DNA of 64,000 nt from Geminicoccaceae bacterium (GTDB lineage: Bacteria; Pseudomonadota; Alphaproteobacteria; Geminicoccales; Geminicoccaceae). The DNA lies in the NCBI GenBank assembly GCA_028285265.1, contig JANQPX010000033.1, forward strand, positions 1 through 64,000, written 5' to 3'. Below the pieces are notes generated by a model. That model saw nothing but the letters and a program-made list of their open reading frames with translations. It did not search any database and had not been told where the DNA came from. The position numbers and the translations under genes were made by a program. This document shows, piece after piece, positions 44,810 through 54,006 of this stretch (position 1 is its first letter; each line of letters starts with the position of its first letter).

Positions 44810-45904
44810 ATGAGTTCAAATTTTGGCCGCAGTCTTCGATCCCTACCGAAGGCGCACTTGCATATCCATCTCGAAGGCGCCATGCGGAGTTCGACGCTAA
44901 CCGAGCTTTGCACACGCTATGGCATCGACCGGCCACCTGACACTGCGGGTCAGAAGTTTGATAACTTCGGCGGCTTCTTGACGATGTATTGGGCAGCCTG
45001 CAACAGCGTCCGGACACGTGAGGATCTTGCTCGGCTCATTCGAGAACTCGCTGAGGACGCCGCCGAAGAAGGAGTATGGTGGCTCGAGACGGCGTTTGAT
45101 GCGGCGCGCTACAGCACGCTCCGTGCCGACAGTCCGTTTCAGTTGTTCGAAACGCAGAAGGAAGGCTGGTTGTTCGCACTGAAGGCGGCCGAATCAGCAT
45201 CCAAAGCAACGGGCGTCGGCATCGGCTTTATCTCGGCCGCGGACCGCATCATGCCCTTGGACCAGGCGATAACGCGAGCCGAAGTAACACGGGATCTGAT
45301 CATCTCGGATCAGCACGTCGTCCGAGGCGGTATGGCATGCTTCGATGATCCTTATCCCGGTATCGTAGCCTTCGGCTTGCATGGCAATGAAGGTGGGCAT
45401 CCGCCTGAGCCATTCGCCGAGGCCTTTCGCATCGCTCTCGATGGCACCGGTCTCATGTCGGTTCCTCATGCTGGCGAGATTGCGCCGGTCCCTGGTGGCG
45501 GTCCTGCCTCGGTTTGGGGAGCAATGGATCATCTGCGAGCTGATCGTATCGCCCATGGCGTGCTCGCGATCGAAGACGATGCCTTGGTGAGCAGGCTGGC
45601 GCAAAAGAAGATCTGCCTCGATGTCTGCCCGACGTCAAATCTGCTGCTTCGCGTGTTTCCCTCAGCTGAGGAACATCCTCTTCCCGAATTCCTTCGCGCA
45701 GGCGTGCCCTGCACGCTCGGCAGCGACGATCCCCTATTGTTTGGGCCCGACCTCGTCGATGAATTTGTCCTCTGTCGCGAGCAGATGGGTATGGACGACG
45801 AACAGCTCGCTGCCATGGCACGCAACTCCTTCGCCTATAGCGGCGCTCCGATGCCGGTAAGACAAGCTGGACTGGCAGCTGTGGACGCTTGGTTGTCGGC
45901 CTAA
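44810..45904 (+). CDS. add: Adenosine/adenine deaminase-family protein
   Basis: A 364-residue TIM-barrel deaminase. PKAHLHIHLEG gives metal ligands His18 and His20, SVPHAGE holds the third ligand His and the catalytic Glu, DRIAHGV has the next His, and LGSDDPLLFG the metal Asp. CPTSN is also typical. The family deaminates adenosine, adenine or related purines, with zinc at the active site. GAAGG lies 6 nt before the ATG. The substrate cannot be separated from sequence here. It stands alone. Confidence 0.88.
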   Translation: MSSNFGRSLRSLPKAHLHIHLEGAMRSSTLTELCTRYGIDRPPDTAGQKFDNFGGFLTMYWAACNSVRTREDLARLIRELAEDAAEEGVWWLETAFDAARYSTLRADSPFQLFETQKEGWLFALKAAESASKATGVGIGFISAADRIMPLDQAITRAEVTRDLIISDQHVVRGGMACFDDPYPGIVAFGLHGNEGGHPPEPFAEAFRIALDGTGLMSVPHAGEIAPVPGGGPASVWGAMDHLRADRIAHGVLAIEDDALVSRLAQKKICLDVCPTSNLLLRVFPSAEEHPLPEFLRAGVPCTLGSDDPLLFGPDLVDEFVLCREQMGMDDEQLAAMARNSFAYSGAPMPVRQAGLAAVDAWLSA

Positions 45905-46139
45905 TTCAAGCGCAGAGACTTTGTCGGTTCAAAATCGGGCTTCGGAGGTTTCGTTGAAGCCTGGCCTTGCCACGATCGGCCTTATTTGTCGTGGCAGAAA
46001 TGCAGCGGAATGTCGCCATGTGCACTAAGTCGGCAAGTCGCCAATGGCTGCCATTCCGGCTATCAAGACCTAGTGGTGCATCCGTGCTGATCTATACGGG
46101 CAATAGCCTGTCCGCCCAATTCTCGAAAGGAAAGTCCTG

Positions 46140-47351
46140 GTGAGAGACTTCGATCTGGAGTTCGTTCGATCCCAATTTCCAGCATTTTCAGAGCCCTCGT
46201 TAGAGGGGTGGGCTTTTTTTGAGAACGCCGGAGGATCCTATCCTGCCCGTCAAACCATTTCTCGGTTGACCGAATTCTACACCCGAATGAAAGTCCAGCC
46301 TTATGCGCCTTATCCGTTTTCTGCCGAGGGCGGCCAGTGGATGGATGACGCTAAGGCCCGCATGGCCGCCTGGCTGGGCGTGTCGTCGAAGGACGTACAT
46401 TTTGGCCCCTCCACAACTGCCAATATCTACACACTCGCCAGTGCTTTTCGCGAGTCCATGAGGGAAGGCGACGCCATTATCCTTTCCGACCAAAACCATG
46501 AAGCGAATATCGGCGCCTGGGCCAGAATGTCCAAGACGGGAATTGAGGTGAGATGGTGGGAAGCGGATCCAGAGACCGGAGTGCTCGATCTGGGCGATCT
46601 CGATCGCCTGCTCGACAGCAAGGTTCGTCTCGTGGCGGCCCCGCATTGCTCCAACATCGTAGCGGCAGAGAACGATGTCGCGGAGATTGCCAGTCGAGCA
46701 CGTGCAGCAGGCGCCGCTTCTATCATCGACGGTGTTAGCGCCGCGCCTCATGGTCTGCCGAATGTTGGTGAGCTGGGTCCGGACATCTATCTCTTCTCAG
46801 CCTACAAGGTTTACGGACCTCACCAGGGCGTGATGGTGACCCGTGGCGATATCGCCAGCCGGCTTGCCAATCAGGGACACTTCTTTAACGCTGAGTTTCC
46901 AGGAAAAAGACTGACCCCAGCTGGCCCGGATCACGCTCAAGAGGCCGCCATGAATGGTGTCGCCGACTATTTCGACGCTCTCGACGCCCATCACTTCCCA
47001 GGCGCTGAACCTGCAGGAAAGTCGGCCCGCGTCCATAACCTTCTCCGTGAACAGGAAACGCGCCTGCTCACACCGATGCTCGACTATCTTCGCAGCCGCA
47101 ACGATGTGCGCCTTCTCGGACCATCAGACGCAAAGATCAGAGTCCCAACAGTTGCCATTGATTGCGGTAAACCTGGTGAAGAGATCGCCGCTGCTCTTGC
47201 TGAACACAAGATTGCCGCCTGGGGAGGCGATTTCTATTCCAAACGGCTGGTGGAGAAGATGAAGGCCGACCCGCTTCGACTTTCGTTTGTGCACTACACA
47301 TCACCAAATGAAATTGAACGCGCCATCAAGGCGCTTGATGCCGTGATCTGA
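46140..47351 (+). CDS. Class V aminotransferase-fold PLP enzyme
   Basis: A 403-residue PLP enzyme of the cysteine desulfurase/selenocysteine lyase-like group. It starts at GTG 46140, with AAGGAAA 6 nt before. FFENAGGSYPARQTI is the N-terminal segment, FGPSTTANIY binds phosphate, DQNHEANIGAW and IDGVSAAPHG follow, and SAYKVYGPHQGVM carries the PLP Lys. The active Cys loop of true desulfurases is not clear near the C-terminus, so it may be a different lyase or epimerase. It is remote from the SufU-like gene. Confidence 0.82.
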   Translation: MRDFDLEFVRSQFPAFSEPSLEGWAFFENAGGSYPARQTISRLTEFYTRMKVQPYAPYPFSAEGGQWMDDAKARMAAWLGVSSKDVHFGPSTTANIYTLASAFRESMREGDAIILSDQNHEANIGAWARMSKTGIEVRWWEADPETGVLDLGDLDRLLDSKVRLVAAPHCSNIVAAENDVAEIASRARAAGAASIIDGVSAAPHGLPNVGELGPDIYLFSAYKVYGPHQGVMVTRGDIASRLANQGHFFNAEFPGKRLTPAGPDHAQEAAMNGVADYFDALDAHHFPGAEPAGKSARVHNLLREQETRLLTPMLDYLRSRNDVRLLGPSDAKIRVPTVAIDCGKPGEEIAAALAEHKIAAWGGDFYSKRLVEKMKADPLRLSFVHYTSPNEIERAIKALDAVI

Positions 47352-47882
47352 AACGGAGAACAGAGGCAGAAGCATAGATGCCGTTGTACAGCTTCCGACA
47401 GGAACCGGATCGGTCAGGGGACGTAGACCAAGCTACGATAGGTATAAGATGTCTTGGCGTAGCTATGGGTAAAGGCAGGAGATCACGCTCGAGCATTCTG
47501 TGGGAGAAGTGAGCAGCACCCCTGCTTTGTTAAGGTGTGGCATCTTCGCTTTGCGCTAACAGCTCAGCGTTCGAAAATTAGCTAGATCAAAAATGGCGGC
47601 TTCTCGCCTGAAAATGGCCGCTTAGGTCGGCTTGCTTGGGTTAACAGTTAACCCCGGGCAGATTTACCCGTTGTAGCGAAGCAAGCCTTAGCTAAGTGAC
47701 GATCCATAAGATTTCCATGATGATCAATGCCTTAGCGCCCGGCGCGTATGTTTTGGATGCCGGGGTGGTTATGCCATCGGCGACATCATCCGGCGCCAGC
47801 GCTCTCCAGGCTTTGATACAAACGTAAAGCGTAGGATCGATTTTTGTTGACAACATTTGAACAATCGTTCAATTGTTCCATC
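47352..47882. other. Intergenic, about 530 nt, with palindrome and smtB promoter
   Basis: GGGTTAAC-A-GTTAACCC (47638-47654) is a perfect 17-bp palindrome of unknown use. The smtB promoter and operator occupy 47847-47877. Confidence 0.5.
47847..47877 (+). promoter_or_regulatory. smtB-smtA promoter/operator candidate
   Basis: TTGACA (47847-47852) is a good -35 box. Overlapping palindromes TTGAAC-AATC-GTTCAA (47857-47872) and AACAAT-N6-ATTGTT (47860-47877) fall where the repressor would block polymerase. The -10 is weak. The ATG follows at 47883 with almost no leader. Confidence 0.6.
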
Positions 47883-48221
47883 ATGAGTAGTGTCGAACTG
47901 CGGTCTGATCAGGTCGCCGAACTTGCCGAAACCTTTGGGCTTTTAGCGGATCCAACCCGCCTGTCGATTGTGTTGGTCTGCATGGAGCACGAGGTTCCAG
48001 CCGGCGACATTGCCAACAGACTTGGCCTCTCCGCATCGTTGGTTAGTCACCACCTTCGACTCTTGCGTGCCGCACGCATGCTCCGAGCGGAGCGCCAAGG
48101 CAAGCAGGTGTTCTACTCAATGGATGATGCCTGCGTGCATGACGTTTTGAACATCATGATCAACCACTTGTTCGTCCATGAACATGGCTGTCTTGATCAG
48201 CCTCACGAGGGAGATGATTAA
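47883..48221 (+). CDS. smtB: SmtB/ArsR-family metal-sensing repressor
   Basis: A 112-residue ArsR-family protein (ATG 47883; a TTG at 47844 in frame would lie inside the -35 region). The winged helix is LLADPTRLSIVLV, then VPAGDIANRLGLSASLVSHHLRLLR, read in two parts. The C-terminal helix MDDACVHDVLNIMINHLFVHEH, also read in two parts, aligns with the zinc-sensing alpha-5 site of SmtB: the Asp and the second His are kept and a Cys stands at the first His position (alignment by eye). Zinc release or binding should derepress the metallothionein gene, whose ATG shares a base with this stop. Confidence 0.88.
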   Translation: MSSVELRSDQVAELAETFGLLADPTRLSIVLVCMEHEVPAGDIANRLGLSASLVSHHLRLLRAARMLRAERQGKQVFYSMDDACVHDVLNIMINHLFVHEHGCLDQPHEGDD

Positions 48222-48388
48222 TGGTGAATGTGACCCAGCAAAAATGTGCCTGTGTCGACTGTGTTTGCATCGTGAACGTCAACGACGCCATAAAGAAGGC
48301 TGACCGCAACTATTGCAGCGAAGCCTGCGCGGAAGGTCACCCTAAGGGTGCTGGCTGCGAACACACAGGTTGTGTCTGTCGCGGCTGA
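48221..48388 (+). CDS. smtA: SmtA/BmtA-type bacterial metallothionein
   Basis: A 55-residue Cys-rich protein read from ATG 48221, sharing one base with the smtB stop (TAATG). It has nine Cys in the order CAC..C.C (9, 11, 14, 16), then 32, 36, 46, 51 and 53, plus His40 and His48. NYCSEACAEGH and CEHTGCVC are the family hallmarks, and this matches SmtA in length and residue plan. It stores several zinc ions in a cluster and buffers excess Zn or Cd. It is the only clear zinc-excess gene in the window. Confidence 0.93.
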   Translation: MVNVTQQKCACVDCVCIVNVNDAIKKADRNYCSEACAEGHPKGAGCEHTGCVCRG

Positions 48389-49345
48389 TAAAAAAATCAA
48401 CCGGTGGCGGAGCAGCAAAGGAAAAGTAGGCTCCGCGACTGCTCCACAGGGACTTCAATGCGCGACGCTGGCTTGTGTAGGCACATCTGCTACCAAGCAG
48501 CAATCGGTTCTTGGTGTCTGGAACTTCGCCAAAAGCTCCCCTCCCCTGGCACGGATCACGGATTCGGCTTCTGGCACTTTTTGGGGAGCACCGAGCTGCC
48601 ACATGATCCGAGAACTTACAGGCGTTCAGAAGAAGCCATTCGAAATTAGTACCTGGCAGAAATTCGATAACGTTCAGTCTTGAGTGGCGGCTGCTGACAT
48701 AGTCATGTGACTACGCGGTTCTTGACTGATGTTAATCACCCGAAAAGCCCATTCGCAGCGTTTTTTGACTGGCGGCTCAACAAATTTTAGAGAAGTCGCG
48801 AAGGTTGTAAAAGGCTATAAGCGAACGCTGATCTTCCGGGACGCGGGCCTTTTGGGTTGGATGATCTGAGCAAACGGAGCTCATTGGCGTTCACGACTCA
48901 GCCCAAGGTTCAATCAAGGCGATGATCTGTTCTAAGGCCCAGAGAGCATCGAAGGGCGCGCAAGCCAAGAGAACGCTGGTGCACGTCCATCGAGTAACAC
49001 ACGCCGAGGCAAGGCTAGCTCCACCACTATGACTAGGACTGCGGTTTGTCGATAGAGCCGCCTGCCGGGGAGAAAATCCGTGCCACGAACGGGTGCGTCA
49101 TAATGTTGGTCGCCGTCAGGCACGTGATCTCGGTCATGAGAATGGCCTGAAGACGAGACGACCCTCAGCACCTCCCATGAGGCGACAGCAACAGGATTGC
49201 AGAAAGCATCATCACGCGCTGAGCGATGTGATCCGTAGATGCTGCAAGATCAATGGCCGTTTGGACGCTTAGTGATCACTAGGCCAACAACCAAGTCTGA
49301 CTGACTGATATGGACTGTCGGCAGGTGGGATATAGTGACATCATT
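48389..49345. other. Intergenic, about 950 nt, no gene supported
   Basis: No clean coding frame or known element. A minus-strand segment near 49045-49150 gives a short membrane-like translation (AILMTEITCLTATNIMTH), but it has no start or partner domain. Confidence 0.4.
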
Positions 49346-50725
49346 TTATCCGGTTCTCTGCCAAACTGGGCCATCGGCTCGATCTTGAACGACAACGCCG
49401 AAGGCAGCGAGTTCGTCGCGAATACGATCCGCAGTTACGTAGTCTCGTTCTGATCGAGCCACCTGCCGTGCCTCAACCAAACGCTGGATCTTTCCCGCAT
49501 CTCCGTCTCTTTCTTCGGACTGTCCGAACCAAGCGGCGGGATCCTGCTGTAACAGGCCCAGGAGGCTGCCGGCATCGCGCAAAGCTGCTCGATAGGCAGC
49601 GCGCTCGGTTGCGGTGTCCTCCCGGCGCGCCGCCTTCGCTAATTTGAAGAGCTCAGCGATGGCTTCGGGGAAATTCAAATCGTCTTCAAGGGCTGCCTCG
49701 AATGGATCGAGCATTCCCTCCGGACAGGGAACATCTGGGCAATCGCTGAGATCTTGGAGAGTCCCATAGAGACGATCAAGACCCCGCTTCGCCTGGGTGA
49801 GTCCGTCCGCCCGCCAGTCGAGCGGTTGGCGATAATGTGCGCCCAAGAGGGTGAACCGGATGGCTTCACCCGGTGCTTCGCCAATGAGATCACGGACGAG
49901 AAGCACGTTGCCGAGCGACTTCGACATCTTCCGTCCCTCGACAGTGACGAAGCCGTTGTGGACCCAATGTCGGCAGTAGAGCTCTCCATCATGAGCGCAG
50001 GTTCCTTGAGCAATCTCATTTTCATGATGTGGAAAGATTAGGTCTTGGCCGCCGCCGTGGAGATCAATCGTTGACCCCAAATGCTGCTCGATCATCGCCG
50101 TGCATTCAATATGCCAACCCGGTCGCCCACGCCCCCAAGGGCTCTCCCAACCCGGCAAGTCTGGTGTTGATGGCTTCCACAGAACGAAATCCGCCGGATC
50201 GCGTTTGTAAGGCGCGATTTCGATCCTGGCACCGGCAATCAGCTCATCGCGATCCAGGCCGGATAGAGCACCGTATGCGGGAAACGAGCGCACATCGAAA
50301 AGAGCGTGTCCCTCGACCGCATAGGCATGTCCCTTTGCGATCAATCGATCCACCATGTCTATAATCTCGGGAATGTGCTCTGTGACTCGCGGCTCAAGGT
50401 CCGGCTCCAGAACACCTAGTGAGGCCATGTCGTCATGGTAGGCTTTGATGTATCGCTCAGTGATGGCAGAGATCGGCTCGCCGGCCTCCCTGGCTGCAGC
50501 GTTGATCTTGTCGTCGACATCGGTGAAGTTGCGAGCATAGACGACTTGTGGGAAGCGCCGCTTCAAAAGACGATAGAGAACGTCGAAAACAACCGCCGGT
50601 CTAGCATTTCCGATGTGGGCGAAGTTGTAGACTGTCGGCCCGCAGACATACATCGTTACTTGATCGGGGTTTGCTGGCACGAACGGCTCTTTCGTTCGCT
50701 TCATCGTGTTGGTCAAGCGTAGCAT
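49346..50725 (-). CDS. cysS: Cysteinyl-tRNA synthetase
   Basis: A 459-residue class I synthetase. The zinc ligand Cys28 is in MYVCGPTVYNFAHIGNARP (HIGN site). HIECTAM supplies the second Cys, FPHHENEIAQ supplies the His and Glu ligands, and KMSKS is in GRKMSKSLGN. A CysRS C-terminal helical domain completes it. Lying 128 nt after zur on the same strand and near COG0523 genes, it is likely a second copy expressed under zinc limitation. All four zinc ligands are kept, so it is not a zinc-free form. Whether another cysS exists cannot be seen here. Confidence 0.92.
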   Translation of the reverse strand: MLRLTNTMKRTKEPFVPANPDQVTMYVCGPTVYNFAHIGNARPAVVFDVLYRLLKRRFPQVVYARNFTDVDDKINAAAREAGEPISAITERYIKAYHDDMASLGVLEPDLEPRVTEHIPEIIDMVDRLIAKGHAYAVEGHALFDVRSFPAYGALSGLDRDELIAGARIEIAPYKRDPADFVLWKPSTPDLPGWESPWGRGRPGWHIECTAMIEQHLGSTIDLHGGGQDLIFPHHENEIAQGTCAHDGELYCRHWVHNGFVTVEGRKMSKSLGNVLLVRDLIGEAPGEAIRFTLLGAHYRQPLDWRADGLTQAKRGLDRLYGTLQDLSDCPDVPCPEGMLDPFEAALEDDLNFPEAIAELFKLAKAARREDTATERAAYRAALRDAGSLLGLLQQDPAAWFGQSEERDGDAGKIQRLVEARQVARSERDYVTADRIRDELAAFGVVVQDRADGPVWQRTG

Positions 50726-50853
50726 GACTGCTGTTCCTCTCTATGCCGATGCAGGCCTGCCGGCTAACGATGAATCGCGGGCTTTATCAAGACAGGCAGC
50801 AGGAGTGATGCTCTATCGACGTTCCATCTTTCCATCAGAGCGCTCCGGTCTCT

Positions 50854-51360
50854 TCAGTTCACTCCGGTACCGACGCAGGCCGCGCAGGTCCCCTCAATCT
50901 CAACCATGCGCCGTGTAGCGTGGAACCCGATAAGGGCAGCATTCTCGGAGATCAAGCGCTCGAGCCGATGGTCCTCCAACTCGGCTGAGGCCCCACAATT
51001 GTTACAGATAAAGAGAAGGCAATCATGTCGTCGTTCCGGATGCACACAGGGGACGTAAGCATTCCGGCTTTCGATCTTCCACACGAATCCTTGGGACATC
51101 AGGAATTGAAGCGCCCGGTAGATGGTGGGCGGTCCGACAGGGCGGGAGTCTCTGAGCTTCAACGCTTCCATCAATTCATAGGCGCCCGTGGGGCGGCCAG
51201 TCTCCCAGAGCAAATCCAAGATCTGACGCCTCAGCTCCGTAAGTCTAACGCCGCGTGCGTCACAAAGGGACGAGGCCAATGCAATACGTTCTGCCGGCGC
51301 ATGCTGACCACGGCATTTAGGGTCTGTGCAGGGTCGAGGCTGGTGCGAGCTTGGCGGCAT
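50854..51360 (-). CDS. zur: Zur, zinc uptake regulator, canonical type
   Basis: The start is ATG 51360; a TTG in frame at 51393 lies within the operator. The 168-residue Fur-family protein has LTELRRQILDLLWETGRPTG, a canonical recognition helix PPTIYRALQFL, the C.HPERRH sensory-site region, the structural CNNC and CAAC pairs, and an N-terminal CTDPKC extension. With zinc bound it should repress uptake and zinc-sparing genes. A palindrome AACGTTATAACGTT lies 31 nt upstream, so it is autoregulated. It precedes cysS, probably in one transcript. The helix differs from the two Zur-like paralogues. Confidence 0.92.
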   Translation of the reverse strand: MPPSSHQPRPCTDPKCRGQHAPAERIALASSLCDARGVRLTELRRQILDLLWETGRPTGAYELMEALKLRDSRPVGPPTIYRALQFLMSQGFVWKIESRNAYVPCVHPERRHDCLLFICNNCGASAELEDHRLERLISENAALIGFHATRRMVEIEGTCAACVGTGVN

Positions 51361-51389
51361 GGATTTATCCCGTACTACACTTTTGAAAT

Positions 51390-51405
51390 GCAACGTTATA
51401 ACGTT
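51390..51405. promoter_or_regulatory. Zur operator candidate, class B
   Basis: AACGTTATAACGTT (51392-51405) is a perfect 14-bp palindrome. The 16-mer GCAACGTTATAACGTT is repeated exactly at 59266. It lies just upstream of zur. Confidence 0.82.
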
Positions 51406-51649
51406 CTGATAGTTGATTGCAACAGAAGTGGAATCTGTTCGCCCTAGATTGCGGGAAAGGATCTAGTGTCGACGGAGTAGAGGCGATTAGCCAGCCTATC
51501 GAATGGGGCGTTACCACTTCAGATAGCTGCCAACAGCGCGGCTCACCTCAATTAGGATGCCACACGCCCTGTTTTCGTGGACATTTTGGTCTTGGCCGGC
51601 TGTGTAATTGCTCTCGTTTCACATTTTAACATGCAATCATGCGCTCTAT

Positions 51650-52795
51650 TCAGTATTGACGATCGTTCCCAGACGTACCGTCGCATTCCCTCTCAATTTG
51701 TCCTGAGCTCTTCGTCGGTACGGCCTCTGAAATCTCGTGATAAGGTGGGTTGTCCAAAAGAACACTAAGCAGATGTTCGATCTGCTCTCTCGTGATATCC
51801 CTGACGATGAACACTAACCGGCTGTCACGGTCATCGGAAGGCCATGTGCCTAGATAGGCTGGCGTGTGGATCACGTGCTGGACAGCGTGAATCACCATTG
51901 GCGTGTTGGGCTGCTCCACGATGTTGATAAGCCCTTTGACGCGCAGTAAGTCGGAACCTCGCTCCGCCATTAAGACATCTAGAAAAAGACTGGCCGCATC
52001 GCTTGGGATGGGCTGGCGGTGACGGATACAGAAGGCCCTTATTCGTTCGTCATGCCGATTGACGTCATGATGGTGACCATGGTCATTGTGGTCGTGATGA
52101 TGCGTGTAGGCCTCTTCATTCAGCCATCGTTCCACATCCGGCGACTTGTTGGCGGGATCGATAATCCCAGTATTGACCAGCATGGCAGGCGCGATGTTGC
52201 CTCGGTTGGCTTCCACGATACGCGCTGCGGGGTTAAGGTCCGTAAGCTTCGCTCTAAGAGCGAACACTTGATCCGGCGAAGCGACGTCAGTCTTGGTGAC
52301 GACCAGGCGGTCGGCGACCGCAGCCTGCTTTACAGCCTCCCTATGTAAGTCAAACGTGTTCATCCCGTTGGCAGCATCGACCAGGGTGACCACACCGTCC
52401 AGTCGATAGTAATGATTGAGCATACGATCAGCCATGATTGACTGCAGTACTGGCGCTGGATCGGCGAGGCCAGTTGTCTCGATCACCATACGCTCGAAAT
52501 AAGGGATCTCGTTCTTGGTGCGGCGGATATATAAACTACGAAGCGTGTCGATCAAATCGCCTCTGACCGTGCAGCAAAGGCAGCCGCCCATCAGCGCCAC
52601 CTCGGTCTCCTCGCTCGCTTCGACAAGATCATGATCAAGGCCGATCTCGCCAAACTCATTGATAATCACGGCTGTTCGCTCCATCGCCGGGTGGCGAAGC
52701 AGCTTGGCGAGTAGTGTGGTTTTTCCGCTGCCAAGAAAACCCGTAAGGATCGTCACTGGAATTCGGCTATCTGGTCCTCGAGGCGACTCGGTCAT
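51650..52795 (-). CDS. COG0523 GTPase, paralogue B
   Basis: A 381-residue near-copy of paralogue A. Walker A GFLGSGKT (19-26), [16 protein letters not shown] (72-75), ETTGLADP and TKTD are all intact. A His-rich loop ([18 protein letters not shown]) is followed by the CobW C-terminal domain. It overlaps the Zur-like gene by 4 nt (52792-52795). The perfect Zur-type palindrome upstream of the pair predicts strong induction by zinc limitation. A zinc-delivery role is inferred from the family. Confidence 0.93.
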   Translation of the reverse strand: MTESPRGPDSRIPVTILTGFLGSGKTTLLAKLLRHPAMERTAVIINEFGEIGLDHDLVEASEETEVALMGGCLCCTVRGDLIDTLRSLYIRRTKNEIPYFERMVIETTGLADPAPVLQSIMADRMLNHYYRLDGVVTLVDAANGMNTFDLHREAVKQAAVADRLVVTKTDVASPDQVFALRAKLTDLNPAARIVEANRGNIAPAMLVNTGIIDPANKSPDVERWLNEEAYTHHHDHNDHGHHHDVNRHDERIRAFCIRHRQPIPSDAASLFLDVLMAERGSDLLRVKGLINIVEQPNTPMVIHAVQHVIHTPAYLGTWPSDDRDSRLVFIVRDITREQIEHLLSVLLDNPPYHEISEAVPTKSSGQIERECDGTSGNDRQY

Positions 52796-53349
52796 CGTTC
52801 TGTCTCAATCGCTGCAGCCTTCTTCATTTGACAGGGCTTGCATGTGCCGTGGATCTCGATCACCCGCCGCTCGGTCATGAAGCTTGCGTTCTTTGCACTT
52901 TGATCGAGAAGAATTCTCAGCTGCTCATTAGGGACTTCCATGACTTCGCCGCAAGCGCTGCAGAGAAAGAACACGGAGGCATGGGAATGGTCGGGATGGG
53001 TGCAGAGAATGAAGGCCTTCCTGCTCTCTAGTCGGGTCACCAGGCCAACACGGCTGAGGAAATCTAATCCTCTGTAAGCAGCAATTGGTGCGATCTTGCG
53101 CCGCCGCAGTTCGCCCAGCCGCTCCGTAATATCATATGCGCCCAGCGGCGCCTCCGCCTCCGACAGGACCTTGAGTAGATCTCGCCGTATCGGAGTGAGA
53201 CGTTCATTCTGCGACGCGCAATGACACTCCGCATTTGCAAGCACATCGTTGCTTAACTGGTCGTGCTTCTCATAGGCACGAACCTTCCGCTCGACTTGCT
53301 TTCGCAGACGAAAAGGAGCGGGCCCATTCAATTTCTTTTCTGCCCCCAT
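52792..53349 (-). CDS. Zur-like Fur-family regulator, divergent paralogue 2
   Basis: A 185-residue Fur-family protein, clearly paralogous to 1806-2366. RLTPIRRDLLKVL leads the winged helix, the recognition helix is APIAAYRGLDFL (not TIYRAL), and the structural zinc pairs are CSAC and CKPC with C.HPDHSH before them. It is coupled to paralogue B GTPase. A palindrome ATGTTAT-AAC-ATAACAT lies 49 nt before its start. Confidence 0.88.
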   Translation of the reverse strand: MGAEKKLNGPAPFRLRKQVERKVRAYEKHDQLSNDVLANAECHCASQNERLTPIRRDLLKVLSEAEAPLGAYDITERLGELRRRKIAPIAAYRGLDFLSRVGLVTRLESRKAFILCTHPDHSHASVFFLCSACGEVMEVPNEQLRILLDQSAKNASFMTERRVIEIHGTCKPCQMKKAAAIETER

Positions 53350-53397
53350 GGCTAACCGATCCCAACTGCTTATGTCCGATACCTCATCTTTACAAAT

Positions 53398-53414
53398 ATG
53401 TTATAACATAACAT
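53398..53414. promoter_or_regulatory. Zur-type operator, perfect arms
   Basis: ATGTTAT-AAC-ATAACAT has seven-base arms that are exact complements around a three-base centre, with the same spacing as the 6432 site. It is upstream of Zur-like paralogue 2. Confidence 0.85.
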
Positions 53415-53546
53415 TCTGCGGACTTTTAAGCTCCTGCGACGTGAGCATTGTCATTCTTGAGCCCATGGTCATATCGGCCACCTGGTTTGTGGTGAGACGA
53501 TGGTGCGTTCGTTCAGACAGAACAGGATCCTTTTTGCCAACCTTTG

Positions 53547-53568
53547 GGTCCTGTTGGCGAACAGGACC
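53547..53568. other. Inverted repeat, 9-bp stem
   Basis: GGTCCTGTT (53547-53555), loop GGCG and AACAGGACC (53560-53568) form a perfect stem in a gene-free stretch. A related AACAGGATCC lies just upstream. Purpose unknown. Confidence 0.4.
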
Positions 53569-54006
53569 TCATGCTCCTTGAACTCCGCCAATGTAAACGC
53601 CGGGAAGTAACTAAAACGGGCCGGCTTAGATTCCTGACAATGGAAGCCATCCTGCATGTCACTAACAGGCAGCCCCTGAACAGTACCCGGATAACCGAAG
53701 TTGAGCCGCCACCGCACATCGTCCCCCCGATGGAGCGTCGCAGCGTCTGACGGTCTCGGTCTTGACTAAGTTCCTAGACAGCGGAAGGGCAACTTGGGGA
53801 CACTGCGACACGACTGATGACCGGCCCGAATCTAAACTGGTGAATGATGCGCTCAGATCGAATGATTGGTTGGCTTTCGACGCCGACATTCATCCATTTA
53901 TTTCACCACGCCATCGCTAGGGAACGACACCGATCTTGAGGCAACGGAAGAAGAAGAAACAGATTGGCATCTGCCTCAATCCTTCGAGATATGGGATACT
54001 GACGTG

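Larger units (their letters stand above)
53350..54006. other. Intergenic, about 660 nt
   Basis: Holds the operator at 53398 and the hairpin at 53547. No gene supported. Confidence 0.4.

Noticed and set aside
48402..48683. Open frames after the metallothionein gene
   Set aside because: They overlap each other in several frames with no start site or domain; read as non-coding.
49045..49150. Membrane-like short translation on the minus strand
   Set aside because: Too short, no start and no identifiable family; could be chance.
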